This document shows, in pieces, positions 32,959 through 42,969 of a stretch of DNA of 64,000 nucleotides. The notes below the pieces were generated by a model. It was not told the DNA's origin, made no database searches, and worked only from the letters and a program-made list of their open reading frames with translations. Both the position numbers and the translations under genes were made by a program. This stretch comes from URNF01 sp045634325 (lineage in GTDB: Bacteria; Bacillota; Clostridia; Oscillospirales; Acutalibacteraceae), in the NCBI GenBank assembly GCA_045634325.1, contig JAZRAA010000031.1, forward strand, positions 1 to 64,000, given 5' to 3'. The stretch's first letter is position 1. Every line of letters begins with the position of its first letter.

Positions 32959-34236
32959 ATGAAGATACTAATAATCTCAAACACTCCTTGGGATGACGCG
33001 AATAGTTTCGGCAATACCTTTTCCAATATTTTTGGCGGTATGCAGGACATTGAGATATACAATATATCTTGCAGAAATGGAGTTTCAAACAACCGGGTTT
33101 GCGTCAAGGAAATACAAATGACTGATAAATCCGTTTTGAAAAGCATATTGAACCCGAAAAGAGACCCTTGCTGGGTGACCGAGCAGGCAGAAAATAACAG
33201 TGGCGACAATAAGGTGATTTCGGTTAATGCTGTAAAAAAGAGAAGAATTATAGCCTTCGTTATTCGCGATTTAATTTGGAAGCTCGGCAGATGGAAAAGC
33301 AGCAGAACTTTAAACGAATTTTTAGATGAAAACAAGCCCGACGTTATCTATCTGCCCGTGTACTCATCTCCGCATATATGCAATGTACAGCAATATATAA
33401 TAGACCAATTAAAGGTACCCGTAGTGGCACACATTTCTGATGACGAATATAACATCCCTCCGAAGTTGCCTTTGCTTGTAAGGATGTACCGTAAGTACGC
33501 GCAAAAAAAGGTGGTAAAGATTATTAGCTCTTGCGAGTATTTGGAGGTTTTTGCGCAAAATATGGCCGATGAATATTCACGAATATTCAACATTCCGTGC
33601 TATCTTATAGGTAAGGGCGTAACGCAACAAGAAATGGACAGTATTCCGTTACATAAGCCGCAAAATAACGGAACATTAAAAATAATATACACGGGCAATA
33701 TAAGCACCGAAAGGTATCGCGTTCTTTATATGCTGGGACAGACAATTGACCGTGGTTACAAGGGCAGAGCGACTATAGATATTTACACCCAAACTATTTT
33801 CTCAGATCAGATGCAGGCGGGCTTCGATTCCATAGATGCGATCAGCCTAAAGGGCGCTGTTAGCAGTGACGAGGTCAGACAGATTCAAAAAGAAGCGGAT
33901 ATTCTTTTACATATCGAAGGATTTTCGGATACATCTATATTCGAAACCAAAATGTCTTTCTCTACCAAAATTATTGACTATATGCTGACAGGTATCCCCA
34001 TATTGGCTATAGGGCCCCAAGAGGTAAACTCTATTGAGGTTTTACGAAATAACGATTTAGCAACTGTAATAACCAAAGCTGAGGATACCCCAAAGATACT
34101 TGACGATTTATTTGCCAATAAAATAAACCTTCGAAAAAAGAATGACAATATTATAAAATACCTTAAAAACAATCGTGATATACACACTATTCAAAACGGT
34201 ATATATACGCGATTATTAAGAACACTTAACAAATAA
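32959..34236 (+). CDS. Glycosyltransferase, GT-B fold (GT4-like)
   Basis: A 425-residue transferase. The N-terminus MKILIISNTPWDDANSFGNT and a central HISDDEYNIPPKLPLLVRMY stretch are typical of a subgroup of polysaccharide GT4-like enzymes. The C-lobe has IYTGNISTERY, LLHIEGFSD, and KMSFSTKIIDYMLTGIPILAIGP, the last being the donor-binding region in which the usual E-x7-E has changed. The gene follows the deacetylase-like gene by 10 nt. Composition is AT-rich with many AAA/ATA codons. The sugar transferred is unknown. Confidence 0.75.
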   Translation: MKILIISNTPWDDANSFGNTFSNIFGGMQDIEIYNISCRNGVSNNRVCVKEIQMTDKSVLKSILNPKRDPCWVTEQAENNSGDNKVISVNAVKKRRIIAFVIRDLIWKLGRWKSSRTLNEFLDENKPDVIYLPVYSSPHICNVQQYIIDQLKVPVVAHISDDEYNIPPKLPLLVRMYRKYAQKKVVKIISSCEYLEVFAQNMADEYSRIFNIPCYLIGKGVTQQEMDSIPLHKPQNNGTLKIIYTGNISTERYRVLYMLGQTIDRGYKGRATIDIYTQTIFSDQMQAGFDSIDAISLKGAVSSDEVRQIQKEADILLHIEGFSDTSIFETKMSFSTKIIDYMLTGIPILAIGPQEVNSIEVLRNNDLATVITKAEDTPKILDDLFANKINLRKKNDNIIKYLKNNRDIHTIQNGIYTRLLRTLNK

Positions 34237-34251
34237 TAAGGAAGTATTATT

Positions 34252-35436
34252 TTGAAAATATTACAAATCAACGCCGTATACGGTTTTGGAAGTACCGGTA
34301 TCATTGTAAAAGATATAGAAACACTGCTTAAAAACAATGGCCATCAATGTTATGTTGCGTATCAAACTGCCATTAACCCATCCGAAAACTCCTATAAAAT
34401 CGGTAACAAGCTCGATTGGAAGCTTCATGCTGTCTATGCAAGACTTTTTGGCAAACAGGCATATTTCAGCGTTAATGCAACTAAGAAACTAATACAATAT
34501 ATCGAAAAAATAAAGCCGGACGTTGTACATTTACATAATCTTCACAGTAATTATATAAACCTTAATATATTGTGCGAGTATTTAACCGCAAAAAACATTA
34601 AAACGGTGTATACGTTACACGATTGTTGGGCATTTACCGGAAAATGCACGCATTACGTGACGGTTAAGTGTGATAGGTTTATGACTACCTGCGGCAGCTG
34701 TCCGTTAAATCGTGCTGAACAGAAAAGTTTGTTTTTTGACGTGACCGCAACGGTACTGCAAGATAAAACAGAGCATTTAAACAAAATCAAAGATTTAACG
34801 CTTGTTACTTGTAGTGAGTGGATGAAGTCGCAAGCTGAAAAATCTCTGTTGAAGCCAAAGAAAATTACAACCATTTACAACGGCGTAGACACTGAAATCT
34901 TCAAGCCGCATACAAGTTCTTTTGCAGAACGGCACGGTCTTCAAAATGCGTTTGTGATTATGGGAATGGCGGACAAGTGGTGTTTGGAAGAAAACAGGGA
35001 AGCCGTGGAGAGAATACTAGAAAATAACAAACGATGTAAAATCGTCATCGTTGGCTGTAACAAAGCACAAAAAGAGCTGTTCAAAGCGTATAAAAATGTT
35101 TTAACCGTAGGATATATTCAGGACAGAAAAGAGTTGTCGGATGTTTACGCTGCAAGTGACGTTTTTGTGAACCTTACGCATGCCGATACATTGCCAACCG
35201 TTAATATGGAAAGTATATGCTGTGGGACGCCGGTTATAACATATAACTGTTGCGGCAGCCCGGAGTTGGTCGATGAAAACAGCGGTTATGTCGTTGACGA
35301 GAACGACGTGACGGCAATTATAGAAAAAATTGAAGAAATCGAGAAAAAACCGCCCCAAATCAATATGGCGGCGGTGCAACAAAAGTTTGATAAAAATACT
35401 TGCTATAACAAGTATTTAGAGGCTTATAAAATTTAA
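34252..35436 (+). CDS. Glycosyltransferase family 4, TTG start
   Basis: A 394-residue GT4 enzyme. It begins MKILQINAVYGFGSTGIIVKDIE, then HLHNLHSNYINLNIL and the conserved YTLHDCWAFTGKCTHY block seen in a well-known polysaccharide GT4 subgroup. The C-lobe includes YNGVDTEIFKP and the donor motif SDVFVNLTHADTLPTVNMES, then CGTPVITYNCCGSPELV. The start is a TTG, chosen because AAGGAAG lies 7 nt upstream and the methionine-equivalent context matches family N-termini. It lies 15 nt after the preceding gene. Sugar specificity is unknown. Confidence 0.9.
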   Translation: MKILQINAVYGFGSTGIIVKDIETLLKNNGHQCYVAYQTAINPSENSYKIGNKLDWKLHAVYARLFGKQAYFSVNATKKLIQYIEKIKPDVVHLHNLHSNYINLNILCEYLTAKNIKTVYTLHDCWAFTGKCTHYVTVKCDRFMTTCGSCPLNRAEQKSLFFDVTATVLQDKTEHLNKIKDLTLVTCSEWMKSQAEKSLLKPKKITTIYNGVDTEIFKPHTSSFAERHGLQNAFVIMGMADKWCLEENREAVERILENNKRCKIVIVGCNKAQKELFKAYKNVLTVGYIQDRKELSDVYAASDVFVNLTHADTLPTVNMESICCGTPVITYNCCGSPELVDENSGYVVDENDVTAIIEKIEEIEKKPPQINMAAVQQKFDKNTCYNKYLEAYKI

Positions 35437-35452
35437 TGAAGAGAGTTAAACT

Positions 35453-36478
35453 ATGCTGTATTATTTAGGAATTGCGGCTTTCGAGCTAATTGTGTATTTC
35501 ATATATAACCAAGCCCAAAACGAAAAACGAAGAAAATGGCTGTTTGTTTTGGGGTGTCTTGGACTTTGGCTTTTTGTGGGACTGAGGTCTGATTATACCG
35601 GTCCCGATACTATTGTATACATAAACCATTTTCAAAACATAGTAAATATATCTTGGGATGGAATTACACATGCTTACAGTAAAGACATAGGGTTTTATCT
35701 TTTTCTTAAGTTTATAAGAAGCATTACCGGTTCAACGGTTATATTTAAGCTTGTCACAGCATTTGCTTCTCTGATTGGTATTTTTATCTTGTGTTGGAAG
35801 AACACAAAACGTCCTGTTTTGGCTCTCTATTTTTACATTACCATCGGTAACTTATTTTTTGTTCTAACCGGCATACGTCAAGCAATCGCCATGAGTATTT
35901 GTATGCTTTCCATTCATTTTATTCAAAAACGAAAGATTATACCATTCGTTTTGCTGGTTTTACTGGCTGCGCAGTTCCACCATTCGGCATACATTTTCTT
36001 ACCAATGTATTTCTTGGGAACGAGACGCGTGGATGCACTTAATATGGTCGTAACAATTGGTGTAACCGCAGCAACCTATTTTGGTTATGAAAGTTTACTG
36101 ACAATTGCGGAGGACGTTTTAGATTATAATTACGGCGTTCAAGAACTCAATAACGGCGGGATATTTTTTATCATCCTTCTTATCATTTTAATTTTAGTAT
36201 TGGCAACAAAAGATAGTTGGATAAAAGGAGCAAAAGAGCGGGTTGTGGCAAATACCGGTATTTTGTGTGGGGTTATCTGGACGTTCAGACTTATTGGCCG
36301 TACTGCCGAAAGACCCAGCATGTACTTTTTAAATGCAATACCGGTTGCGTTTAGTGAGGCTATAGATTCCATTGAAAATGAGACAACCCGCGTGTTGATT
36401 GAACTGGGAGCCATTGTTTTTACATTTGCATTTTTTGCGTACCGAAGCTTAGGAATGACGTATGCGTTTAACTTTTAG
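35453..36478 (+). CDS. EpsG-family polysaccharide polymerase
   Basis: An integral membrane protein of 341 residues with about nine or ten hydrophobic segments. GLRSDYTGPDTIVYINHF near residues 43-60 and a LTGIRQAIAMSICMLSIHF stretch are marks of the EpsG/Wzy-type polymerases that join lipid-linked repeat units on the outer face of the membrane. Such proteins are poorly conserved outside these loops. It lies 16 nt after the GT4 gene and is the only polymerase candidate in the operon. With the Wzx flippase encoded at 40698 it indicates a Wzx/Wzy-dependent route rather than an ABC-exporter route. Confidence 0.85.
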   Translation: MLYYLGIAAFELIVYFIYNQAQNEKRRKWLFVLGCLGLWLFVGLRSDYTGPDTIVYINHFQNIVNISWDGITHAYSKDIGFYLFLKFIRSITGSTVIFKLVTAFASLIGIFILCWKNTKRPVLALYFYITIGNLFFVLTGIRQAIAMSICMLSIHFIQKRKIIPFVLLVLLAAQFHHSAYIFLPMYFLGTRRVDALNMVVTIGVTAATYFGYESLLTIAEDVLDYNYGVQELNNGGIFFIILLIILILVLATKDSWIKGAKERVVANTGILCGVIWTFRLIGRTAERPSMYFLNAIPVAFSEAIDSIENETTRVLIELGAIVFTFAFFAYRSLGMTYAFNF

Positions 36479-36486
36479 GAGTAGAT

Positions 36487-37605
36487 ATGAAGATAGTATT
36501 TGTTTCTAATTTTTTGAACCATCATCAAATTCCATTTTGCAATGAAATGGCAAAAAAGGTTGATGCGTTTCATTTTATAGCAACAGATAACGGGAGTAAT
36601 CAAGGCTATCAAACAACACAAGTGCGTGATTATGTAATTGATTATAAAGTCGATAAAGATAAAGCGGAAAAGGAAATTATCTCTGCGGATGCTGTTATTT
36701 TCGGTGCTTGTCCGGATGACCTTGTGGAAATGAGAATGAAAGAAAACAAGCTTTCGTTCATTTATTCCGAAAGAATCTTTAAAAAAGGTGTTTGGCGTTG
36801 CTTGATACCCCGCAATTTGAAAATGCTCAAGAAGCGATATTTAAATCATAAAAATAAAAACCTTTATGTATTAGCTGCTTCCGCGTTTTTGCCATACGAC
36901 CTATCACTCTTTGGCTTTTCGAAAAATAAAATCTTTAAATGGGGATATTTCCCCAAGTGTCAGGTGGATACTAAAACTGAAAAATTGCAAAACACCATTC
37001 TTTATGCAGGCAGATTATTAAAATTGAAACGTGTAGATACGGTGATTGAGACTGCAAGTCTTTTAAAGCAAAATGGATTTAATTTCAAGGTAAGTATTGT
37101 AGGTGATGGGCCGGAAAAGGATAACCTTATAAAACTCAAAGATGCGTATGCGCTTGGTGATTGTGTGGAATTTTTGGGTTCTAAAACGCATAGTGAAGTC
37201 TTAGAAATAATGAGCGAAAGTCAGATTTATATGTTTACCAGCGATTTTAATGAAGGCTGGGGTGCTGTATTGAATGAAGCTATGGCAAATGGCTGTGCGG
37301 TAGTTGCCAGTAGTGCTGTGGGCTCTGTTCCGTTTTTAATTTCACATAATGAAAATGGTATGGTATATAAGTATGGCAATAACAAAAATGCCTACAATGC
37401 CGTAAAAGAATTGCTAACCTATCCTGAAAAAACAAAACGCCTTGCCGAAAATGCTAAGTGTACTATGGAAGGGTATAATTATGCGGTTGCTACCCAAAGA
37501 TTCGTAAATGCAGTGAAAGAATTTTATAATGACGGCCAAATAACTCCCGTCAACACAGGCGTACTTGGTTCGGTTAATATAATCAAAAATAATTGGTTCA
37601 AATGA
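36487..37605 (+). CDS. Glycosyltransferase family 4
   Basis: A 372-residue GT-B transferase. The N-lobe starts KIVFVSNFLNHHQIPFCNEM, characteristic of a GT4 set in Gram-positive capsule loci. The C-lobe has LYAGRLLKLKRVDTVIETA, VSIVGDGPEKDNL, and the donor-binding SDFNEGWGAVLNEAMANGCAV with the E-x7-E pair (Glu in NEGWG and Glu in NEAMANG). It starts 8 nt after the polymerase gene. The last 15 residues beyond the fold vary between homologues. The sugar transferred is unknown. Confidence 0.9.
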   Translation: MKIVFVSNFLNHHQIPFCNEMAKKVDAFHFIATDNGSNQGYQTTQVRDYVIDYKVDKDKAEKEIISADAVIFGACPDDLVEMRMKENKLSFIYSERIFKKGVWRCLIPRNLKMLKKRYLNHKNKNLYVLAASAFLPYDLSLFGFSKNKIFKWGYFPKCQVDTKTEKLQNTILYAGRLLKLKRVDTVIETASLLKQNGFNFKVSIVGDGPEKDNLIKLKDAYALGDCVEFLGSKTHSEVLEIMSESQIYMFTSDFNEGWGAVLNEAMANGCAVVASSAVGSVPFLISHNENGMVYKYGNNKNAYNAVKELLTYPEKTKRLAENAKCTMEGYNYAVATQRFVNAVKEFYNDGQITPVNTGVLGSVNIIKNNWFK

Positions 37606-37617
37606 GTAGGTGAAAAA

Positions 37618-38592
37618 TTGAAAAAACCATTACTATCGGTCATAGTGCCTGTATACAATGCGGAGAAATACTTACGCAGATGTATTGAGAGCATTTTAAA
37701 CCAAACATTATCCGATTTAGAATTGATTTTGGTGGATGATGGTTCGCCCGATAACAGTGGCTCTATTTGTGACGAATATGCAAAAAAAGATGATAGGGTT
37801 AAGGTTATTCATAAAGAAAACGGCGGCGCAGCGTCGGCCAGAAATGCCGGCTTAGATTTAGCAGAAGGGAAATATATAGGATTTTGTGATTCGGATGATT
37901 ATGTGGATTGCGATATGTATGAAACTTTAATATCGCTTATGGTGAAAAATAATCTTTCAACCATTGAATGCTTAGCAAATGTATATGATAACCGGGGAAC
38001 ACTTGTTGAAAGTGAAAAAAGGGATAAAGAACTTATTATAATCAATGAGGAAGATTCTATACGCAACGTTTTTTTACATATAGGTAGTGTTCATATGGCA
38101 ACGCGCATCACAACGTCCGAAATTATCAAAAATATTAGAATACCCGAAGGCAAGCGAGTTGAAGATTTTTATTTTACAATAGAGTTACTAACTAAGACCA
38201 AGGGAACGGCTATATACAATTTCCCTTTTTACAATTATATCTTAAGTGATAACAGCGTTACAAGAACGCCGGGCGGAAGCATCTACTTAGATGCCATTTA
38301 TTTCTGTGAAAAAGCTGTAAAATTTTTATCATCTCAAAAATACACCCTAGAACCTGAACAAGAATACTTTTTATTTAAAAAATATTATTTGTTATTTATT
38401 TCTTGTACCAAAAAGGAAATAAGTAAATTCAAAAAAGAGTTATTGAAATATAAAAAACATCTGCAAAAAAACATAAAAAAAGTACTTAAAAATTCATTTT
38501 TATCAAGAAAAGAGAAATTTGTACTTTGGCTCTCTACCATATCTATAAATTTATCGAGAATATTATATATCATTAAGAATGCCGGTGAGTAA
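37618..38592 (+). CDS. Glycosyltransferase family 2, TTG start
   Basis: A GT-A fold inverting transferase of 324 residues. It has the family opening LLSVIVPVYNAEKYLRRCIES, then ELILVDDGSPDNSGSICDEY, GGAASARNAGLD and the metal-binding acidic motif FCDSDDYVD. The C-terminal 80 residues are Lys-rich and amphipathic, probably membrane-contacting. The start is a TTG with AGGTG a few bases upstream, 12 nt after the preceding gene. It is the only GT2 in the operon, all others being GT-B or GT14-like. The donor sugar is not predictable here. Confidence 0.9.
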   Translation: MKKPLLSVIVPVYNAEKYLRRCIESILNQTLSDLELILVDDGSPDNSGSICDEYAKKDDRVKVIHKENGGAASARNAGLDLAEGKYIGFCDSDDYVDCDMYETLISLMVKNNLSTIECLANVYDNRGTLVESEKRDKELIIINEEDSIRNVFLHIGSVHMATRITTSEIIKNIRIPEGKRVEDFYFTIELLTKTKGTAIYNFPFYNYILSDNSVTRTPGGSIYLDAIYFCEKAVKFLSSQKYTLEPEQEYFLFKKYYLLFISCTKKEISKFKKELLKYKKHLQKNIKKVLKNSFLSRKEKFVLWLSTISINLSRILYIIKNAGE

Positions 38593-38594
38593 TA

Positions 38595-39521
38595 ATGAAA
38601 ATTGCATACATTTTTTTAGTGCACAAGGACGCAAAACAAATCAAAAGATTAATTGACGCTATTACAGATACCGGAGATTTTTATATACATGTAGATAAAA
38701 AGTCCGATATAGCACCATTTAAAAAAGAATTGGGTTCATACAATAATGTCTACTTCACCTCTAAGCGTTACAGTGTTTGGTGGGCCGGATTTTCTATGAT
38801 AAAGGGCTATATGCAGGGCCTTTTTGATGCGTATAACAGCACTATAAAATATGATAGATTTGTGTTTATGACAGGGCAGGATTATCCTCTCATGACTAAC
38901 AATCAAATATTGAAGGAATTTAAAAATCATAAAAACACGGAATACGTTATGGCTTATAAAATAGCCACCTCTACTATTCCAACAGATAAAAACAAAATCT
39001 TAAAAAAATGGTATTTTGATTCTTTTTTCAATAATCAATTTCTTAATAAGTGTTATAAAAGTTTTATGTACCGTGTCATAACGAAACATTTCACACGCAA
39101 GGAACTACAGGTCCCCCTTAACAACAAATTGGTTGACCCATATTTTGGTCAAATGATGTCCGCTTTTACAAGAGAAGGCACCAAGCTGATATTGGACACG
39201 TACTTACATGACAAAAAGTTTAATAAGGTTATGAAACGAGTACATGCGGCAGTGGAAATTTATTGGCAAACCATCATTTTTAATTCGCATTTGAGAAAAA
39301 ATACCATTCAAAACGGAGAGGAACATGAAATAACCGAACACTTTGGATGGGCGCCATTACATTACCACAATTACGATGTGGACACTTCTATTTACACAGC
39401 CGAAGATTTCAATGAACTCAAAAATTGCGGATATATGTTTTGCAGAAAAGTTGTTCCCGGTATTTCGGACGATCTTATGGATTTAATAGATACTATGAGA
39501 AAAGAGAAAGAAACGCTGTGA
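38595..39521 (+). CDS. GT14-like (core-2/I-branching) beta-N-acetylglucosaminyltransferase family protein
   Basis: A 308-residue protein with the fold signature of the core-2/I-branching transferases. It opens AYIFLVHKDAKQIKRLIDAI, then FYIHVDKKSD, SVWWAGFSMIKG and the diagnostic FVFMTGQDYPL. Bacterial members usually add GlcNAc or xylose to a glycan as a branch. The start lies 2 nt after the GT2 stop, and the end overlaps the next gene's GTG by 4 nt. If active it would put a side branch on the repeat unit. Specificity is inferred from the family only. Confidence 0.85.
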   Translation: MKIAYIFLVHKDAKQIKRLIDAITDTGDFYIHVDKKSDIAPFKKELGSYNNVYFTSKRYSVWWAGFSMIKGYMQGLFDAYNSTIKYDRFVFMTGQDYPLMTNNQILKEFKNHKNTEYVMAYKIATSTIPTDKNKILKKWYFDSFFNNQFLNKCYKSFMYRVITKHFTRKELQVPLNNKLVDPYFGQMMSAFTREGTKLILDTYLHDKKFNKVMKRVHAAVEIYWQTIIFNSHLRKNTIQNGEEHEITEHFGWAPLHYHNYDVDTSIYTAEDFNELKNCGYMFCRKVVPGISDDLMDLIDTMRKEKETL

Positions 39522-40696
39522 AAAACATTTTGATTGTTGCCGATAGTCTTACAACCGGCGGTCTGGAAAAAACGCTTATAGATTTGTGTAATACGCTGGA
39601 CTATTCAAAATATACCGTTGACGTATATCTGTTCAACGAAGGCAGAGATTTGTTGCCGCAACTTAACAGTAACGTTCAGTTGTTGCCGGATTCACCGTTT
39701 TTCGCTGCGGTATTTAACAAATCGATTGGCGCATCCTTGAAAACACTTATAAGACAAAAAAGGTTTGACCTTGCTTTTTACAGAGTCATACGGTTTTTCA
39801 AGGCGCGTTTTAAGATGTATGCGTTTTTAAAATTAGACTGGTTTTTCCAAAAAAAGACTATGCTTAAAATAGAAAAAGAATATGACGTTGCGATAGCGTT
39901 TGCGGAAGGGTCTGCGTGTTATTTCGTAGCCGAGTGTGTAAAAGCAAAGGTAAAAAATATGTGGATTCATACTGATATCAAGCAAATTACCACCAACAAA
40001 TCTCTGGACAGCAGAGCTTTTTCGGTTGCAAAAAACATTTGTACGGTGTCGCAAAACTCAAAAAACTCTCTTTGCGAGCTATATCCGCAATTTGCAGATA
40101 AAACGAAAGTCTTCACACTGCCTTCTCTTTTCGATTTTGAACGTATGGAAAACCTTGCAAACGAGCCAAATGAGATGGATGAAAACAGCATCCATATTGT
40201 TTCGGTAGGGAGGTTGGTGGAGCTTAAAGGCTTTCATTTGTGCGTAGAGTCTTGTAAAAAGCTCGTGGATGACGGGTATACTATAAAATGGTACATCGTT
40301 GGTGACGGGCCGCAAAAACCGGAGCTTGAAGAACGGATAAAACAATATGCTCTTGAAAACACTTTTATTTTGTTGGGGAATAAAGAAAACCCATACACGT
40401 ACATCAATCGTGCAGACATCTGCGTGCAACCGTCAAGCTATGAGGGGTTGAGCCTTGTGGTGTACGAAGAAAAATATTTCAAAAAACCTGTGATTTGTAC
40501 AGGCATTAAAGGCAATTTAGAAATGATTGCCGATGGCAAAAACGGTTTGCTGATAAACCGCGACAGCGAGAGTATCTATAAAGCCGTAAAACAGCTTTTG
40601 GACAACAAAGAATTGTTGCAAACTTTAGGAAATGCTCCGGCATTAAATTATGTAACCAAACATGAAACAATAAAGGAAATAGAGAAGACGTTTTGA
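39518..40696 (+). CDS. Glycosyltransferase family 4, GTG start
   Basis: A 392-residue GT4 enzyme. It starts KNILIVADSLTTGGLEKTLIDL, where the Gly-Gly-Leu-Glu loop is typical. The middle has KNMWIHTDIKQI. The C-lobe has VSVGRLVELKGFHLCVESC, WYIVGDGPQKPELE, and donor motif PSSYEGLSLVVYEEKYF with the E-x7-E glutamates. The GTG at 39518 overlaps the preceding TGA (GTGA), a coupled start; an earlier in-frame ATG at 39425 lies within the GT14-like gene and was rejected. Found in many Firmicute capsule loci. The sugar is unknown. Confidence 0.9.
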   Translation: MKNILIVADSLTTGGLEKTLIDLCNTLDYSKYTVDVYLFNEGRDLLPQLNSNVQLLPDSPFFAAVFNKSIGASLKTLIRQKRFDLAFYRVIRFFKARFKMYAFLKLDWFFQKKTMLKIEKEYDVAIAFAEGSACYFVAECVKAKVKNMWIHTDIKQITTNKSLDSRAFSVAKNICTVSQNSKNSLCELYPQFADKTKVFTLPSLFDFERMENLANEPNEMDENSIHIVSVGRLVELKGFHLCVESCKKLVDDGYTIKWYIVGDGPQKPELEERIKQYALENTFILLGNKENPYTYINRADICVQPSSYEGLSLVVYEEKYFKKPVICTGIKGNLEMIADGKNGLLINRDSESIYKAVKQLLDNKELLQTLGNAPALNYVTKHETIKEIEKTF

Positions 40697-40697
40697 A

Positions 40698-42146
40698 ATG
40701 AACAAAATAAAATCATTTTTATCAAAACTGAATAATATGTCACCGGCAGCGAAAGCGTCTTTTTGGTTTGTCGTATCTAACGTTGTGCTCAAAGGCATTT
40801 CGTTTATAACAACACCGATTTTCACACGACTTCTCGATGTTGCCGATTATGGTATTTCCAGCGTTTTTGTAACATGGGAAGGTGTTATCAGTATCTTTGC
40901 AACACTTTCACTCGCAGGTGGCGTGTATAACATTGCAATGACCAAATATGAGAAGGACGTTGAGACGTTAACTTCTTCAATGATTGGTCTGACTGCCGTA
41001 ACATCCATACTCGTGTATATCTTGTGTATTTTGATCAATGCGATCTTCCCACAATTATTCGGTTTAAGCGTAAGTTATTTGGTTTTCATGTGGGTGCAGA
41101 CATTTACGAATACTGCAACCACTTTTTGGCTTATGCGAAAAAGATATACATATGATTACAAGAAAGTAATTGCATATACGTTTACCAACGCAATATTAAG
41201 CCCCGTCGTTGCCATAATTGCAGTAAAACTTGTGGATGAAAACAAGGCGTATGCTAAGGTTATTGGTTCAGGTTTGTGGGGCATTATTATAGGCACCGCC
41301 ATTATGGCAATGCTTATATTTAAAGGAAAAAAACTGTATCACAAAGAATATTGGAAATATGCCCTTAAATTTAATTTACCGTTGCTTCCATACTATTTAT
41401 CTCAAATCATTCTCAATTCATCTGACAAATTGATGTTGGACTATTTTGTTAGTGCTGCAGCCGCAGGCTTATATAGTATTGCGCATAGCATTACGGGCGT
41501 TGTGAGCATTATAACCCAATCCATTAACAATTCATTGATTCCTTATACATTGCAATCCATTAAAAGTGGTGCGGTTAAAAAACTCAACAACGTTGTTTTG
41601 AGTTGTAGTGCGCTTGTTGCGGTTGTGTGTGAAATTATCGTTCTTTTTGCAAAGGAAGGTATACTTATCTTTGCAACAAAAGAATACATGAATGCGGTTG
41701 GGTTTATAGCACCGTTGGCTTTCAGTGTTCAGATATCCTTTGTGACCGGTCTTGTTGGTAACATTATGTTCTATCATGAAAAAACAAAGGAAATGAGCAT
41801 AATAACCATGATAATAGCAGCTATAAATATCATTCTGAATTTTGTAGGTATCAAACTGTTTGGATATATAGCCGTTGGTTATGCAACGCTCATTACATCC
41901 TTTATTAAATTCTTTATGACATATTTTGCCGTCAAAAAATATGAAAGGGATCTGCATAAAATCATTAATTTTAAGGCCTTGCTCTTGGTTTTTGCCGGGT
42001 TTGCACTTTTAATGGTGTACGGACTTGTTTTCTGGAATAATCTGATTATGAAAATTATACTTATTGTGCTAATCTTTGTAACACTGATTGTATTTAAAAA
42101 CAGAATATTAAAACTTTTGGCAACAATCAAAGGAGGAAATCAATGA
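40698..42146 (+). CDS. Wzx-type oligosaccharide flippase
   Basis: A polytopic membrane protein of 482 residues with about 12-14 hydrophobic segments. It starts SPAAKASFWFVVSNVVLKGISFITTPIFTRLL, which is the N-terminal motif of the polysaccharide-synthesis (MOP) flippase family. It turns the lipid-linked repeat unit from the inner to the outer leaflet for polymerisation by the EpsG-like protein. It starts directly after the GT4 stop (1 nt) and overlaps the LicD gene by 4 nt. Length and topology are normal. Confidence 0.92.
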   Translation: MNKIKSFLSKLNNMSPAAKASFWFVVSNVVLKGISFITTPIFTRLLDVADYGISSVFVTWEGVISIFATLSLAGGVYNIAMTKYEKDVETLTSSMIGLTAVTSILVYILCILINAIFPQLFGLSVSYLVFMWVQTFTNTATTFWLMRKRYTYDYKKVIAYTFTNAILSPVVAIIAVKLVDENKAYAKVIGSGLWGIIIGTAIMAMLIFKGKKLYHKEYWKYALKFNLPLLPYYLSQIILNSSDKLMLDYFVSAAAAGLYSIAHSITGVVSIITQSINNSLIPYTLQSIKSGAVKKLNNVVLSCSALVAVVCEIIVLFAKEGILIFATKEYMNAVGFIAPLAFSVQISFVTGLVGNIMFYHEKTKEMSIITMIIAAINIILNFVGIKLFGYIAVGYATLITSFIKFFMTYFAVKKYERDLHKIINFKALLLVFAGFALLMVYGLVFWNNLIMKIILIVLIFVTLIVFKNRILKLLATIKGGNQ

Positions 42147-42964
42147 AACCTATATCTAATACGCAATTAAAAGAAATAGAATTCAATATTTTATTAGCCG
42201 TTGCTGAATTTTGTGAAGAACATAATCTTACATACTTTTTAGCTTATGGAACATTAATTGGTGCTGTTAGACACGAAGGTTTTATTCCTTGGGATGATGA
42301 TGTTGATATCATGATGCCTAGAAAAGACTATGAGTATCTTATATGCAATTTTAACCAATGTATGAAAAATACTCCTTACCACGCAATCGTTCCGTTTTCA
42401 AAATATGCGAAGCACAGCATATTAAAAATAGGAGATACTCGTACGATTAAAACCGAACCGGAATATCACTATCGCTCAGGCAAAGAAGACGGCATGATAG
42501 ATATTGATGTGTTCCCTCTTGATGGTGTGCCTGAAGAAATCTCGCAATATGAAAATTGGTATGAAAAACTTTACCATCTATATACGGCTTTCTTCATCAA
42601 ACAACGCACATTTAAAAACCTAAACAGTCGAGAAAAAATAAAAACTCTGATAAAAAAGATACATTGTCATCTTTCTTTTACAAAAAAAGAAATTATAAAG
42701 CAAACGCAACAGCTTCATCGAAAATACCCGTTCGACGAATGCAATTATGTAGGTTGTATCGAGAGTTGCTGGAATTCCAAAAAAAATCGCTTTAAAAAAG
42801 AATGGTTTGCAGATTATACCTTGTTGAAATTCTGTAATCACGAACTAAGAGCACCTATTGGTTATCATGAGATATTAAGTCAAATGTATGGAGATTATAT
42901 GCAACTCCCGCCAATAGAAGCTCAAGTTCCTCACCACTGTATGAATATATTTTGGAGGGAATGA
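42143..42964 (+). CDS. LicD-family phosphotransferase
   Basis: A 273-residue protein of the LicD family, nucleotidyltransferase-fold enzymes that transfer phosphocholine, glycerol phosphate or ribitol phosphate from a CDP-activated donor to a glycan. Visible marks are FLAYGTLIGAVRHEGFIPWDDDVDIMMPR near residues 31-62, with the metal-binding Asp cluster, and DVFPLDGVPE. The C-terminal third has three cysteines and many lysines. It overlaps the flippase stop and is followed by a cytidylyltransferase gene, so the pair probably makes and uses a CDP-linked group such as CDP-glycerol; this link is inference from neighbours. Confidence 0.9.
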   Translation: MKPISNTQLKEIEFNILLAVAEFCEEHNLTYFLAYGTLIGAVRHEGFIPWDDDVDIMMPRKDYEYLICNFNQCMKNTPYHAIVPFSKYAKHSILKIGDTRTIKTEPEYHYRSGKEDGMIDIDVFPLDGVPEEISQYENWYEKLYHLYTAFFIKQRTFKNLNSREKIKTLIKKIHCHLSFTKKEIIKQTQQLHRKYPFDECNYVGCIESCWNSKKNRFKKEWFADYTLLKFCNHELRAPIGYHEILSQMYGDYMQLPPIEAQVPHHCMNIFWRE

Positions 42965-42969
42965 CAAAT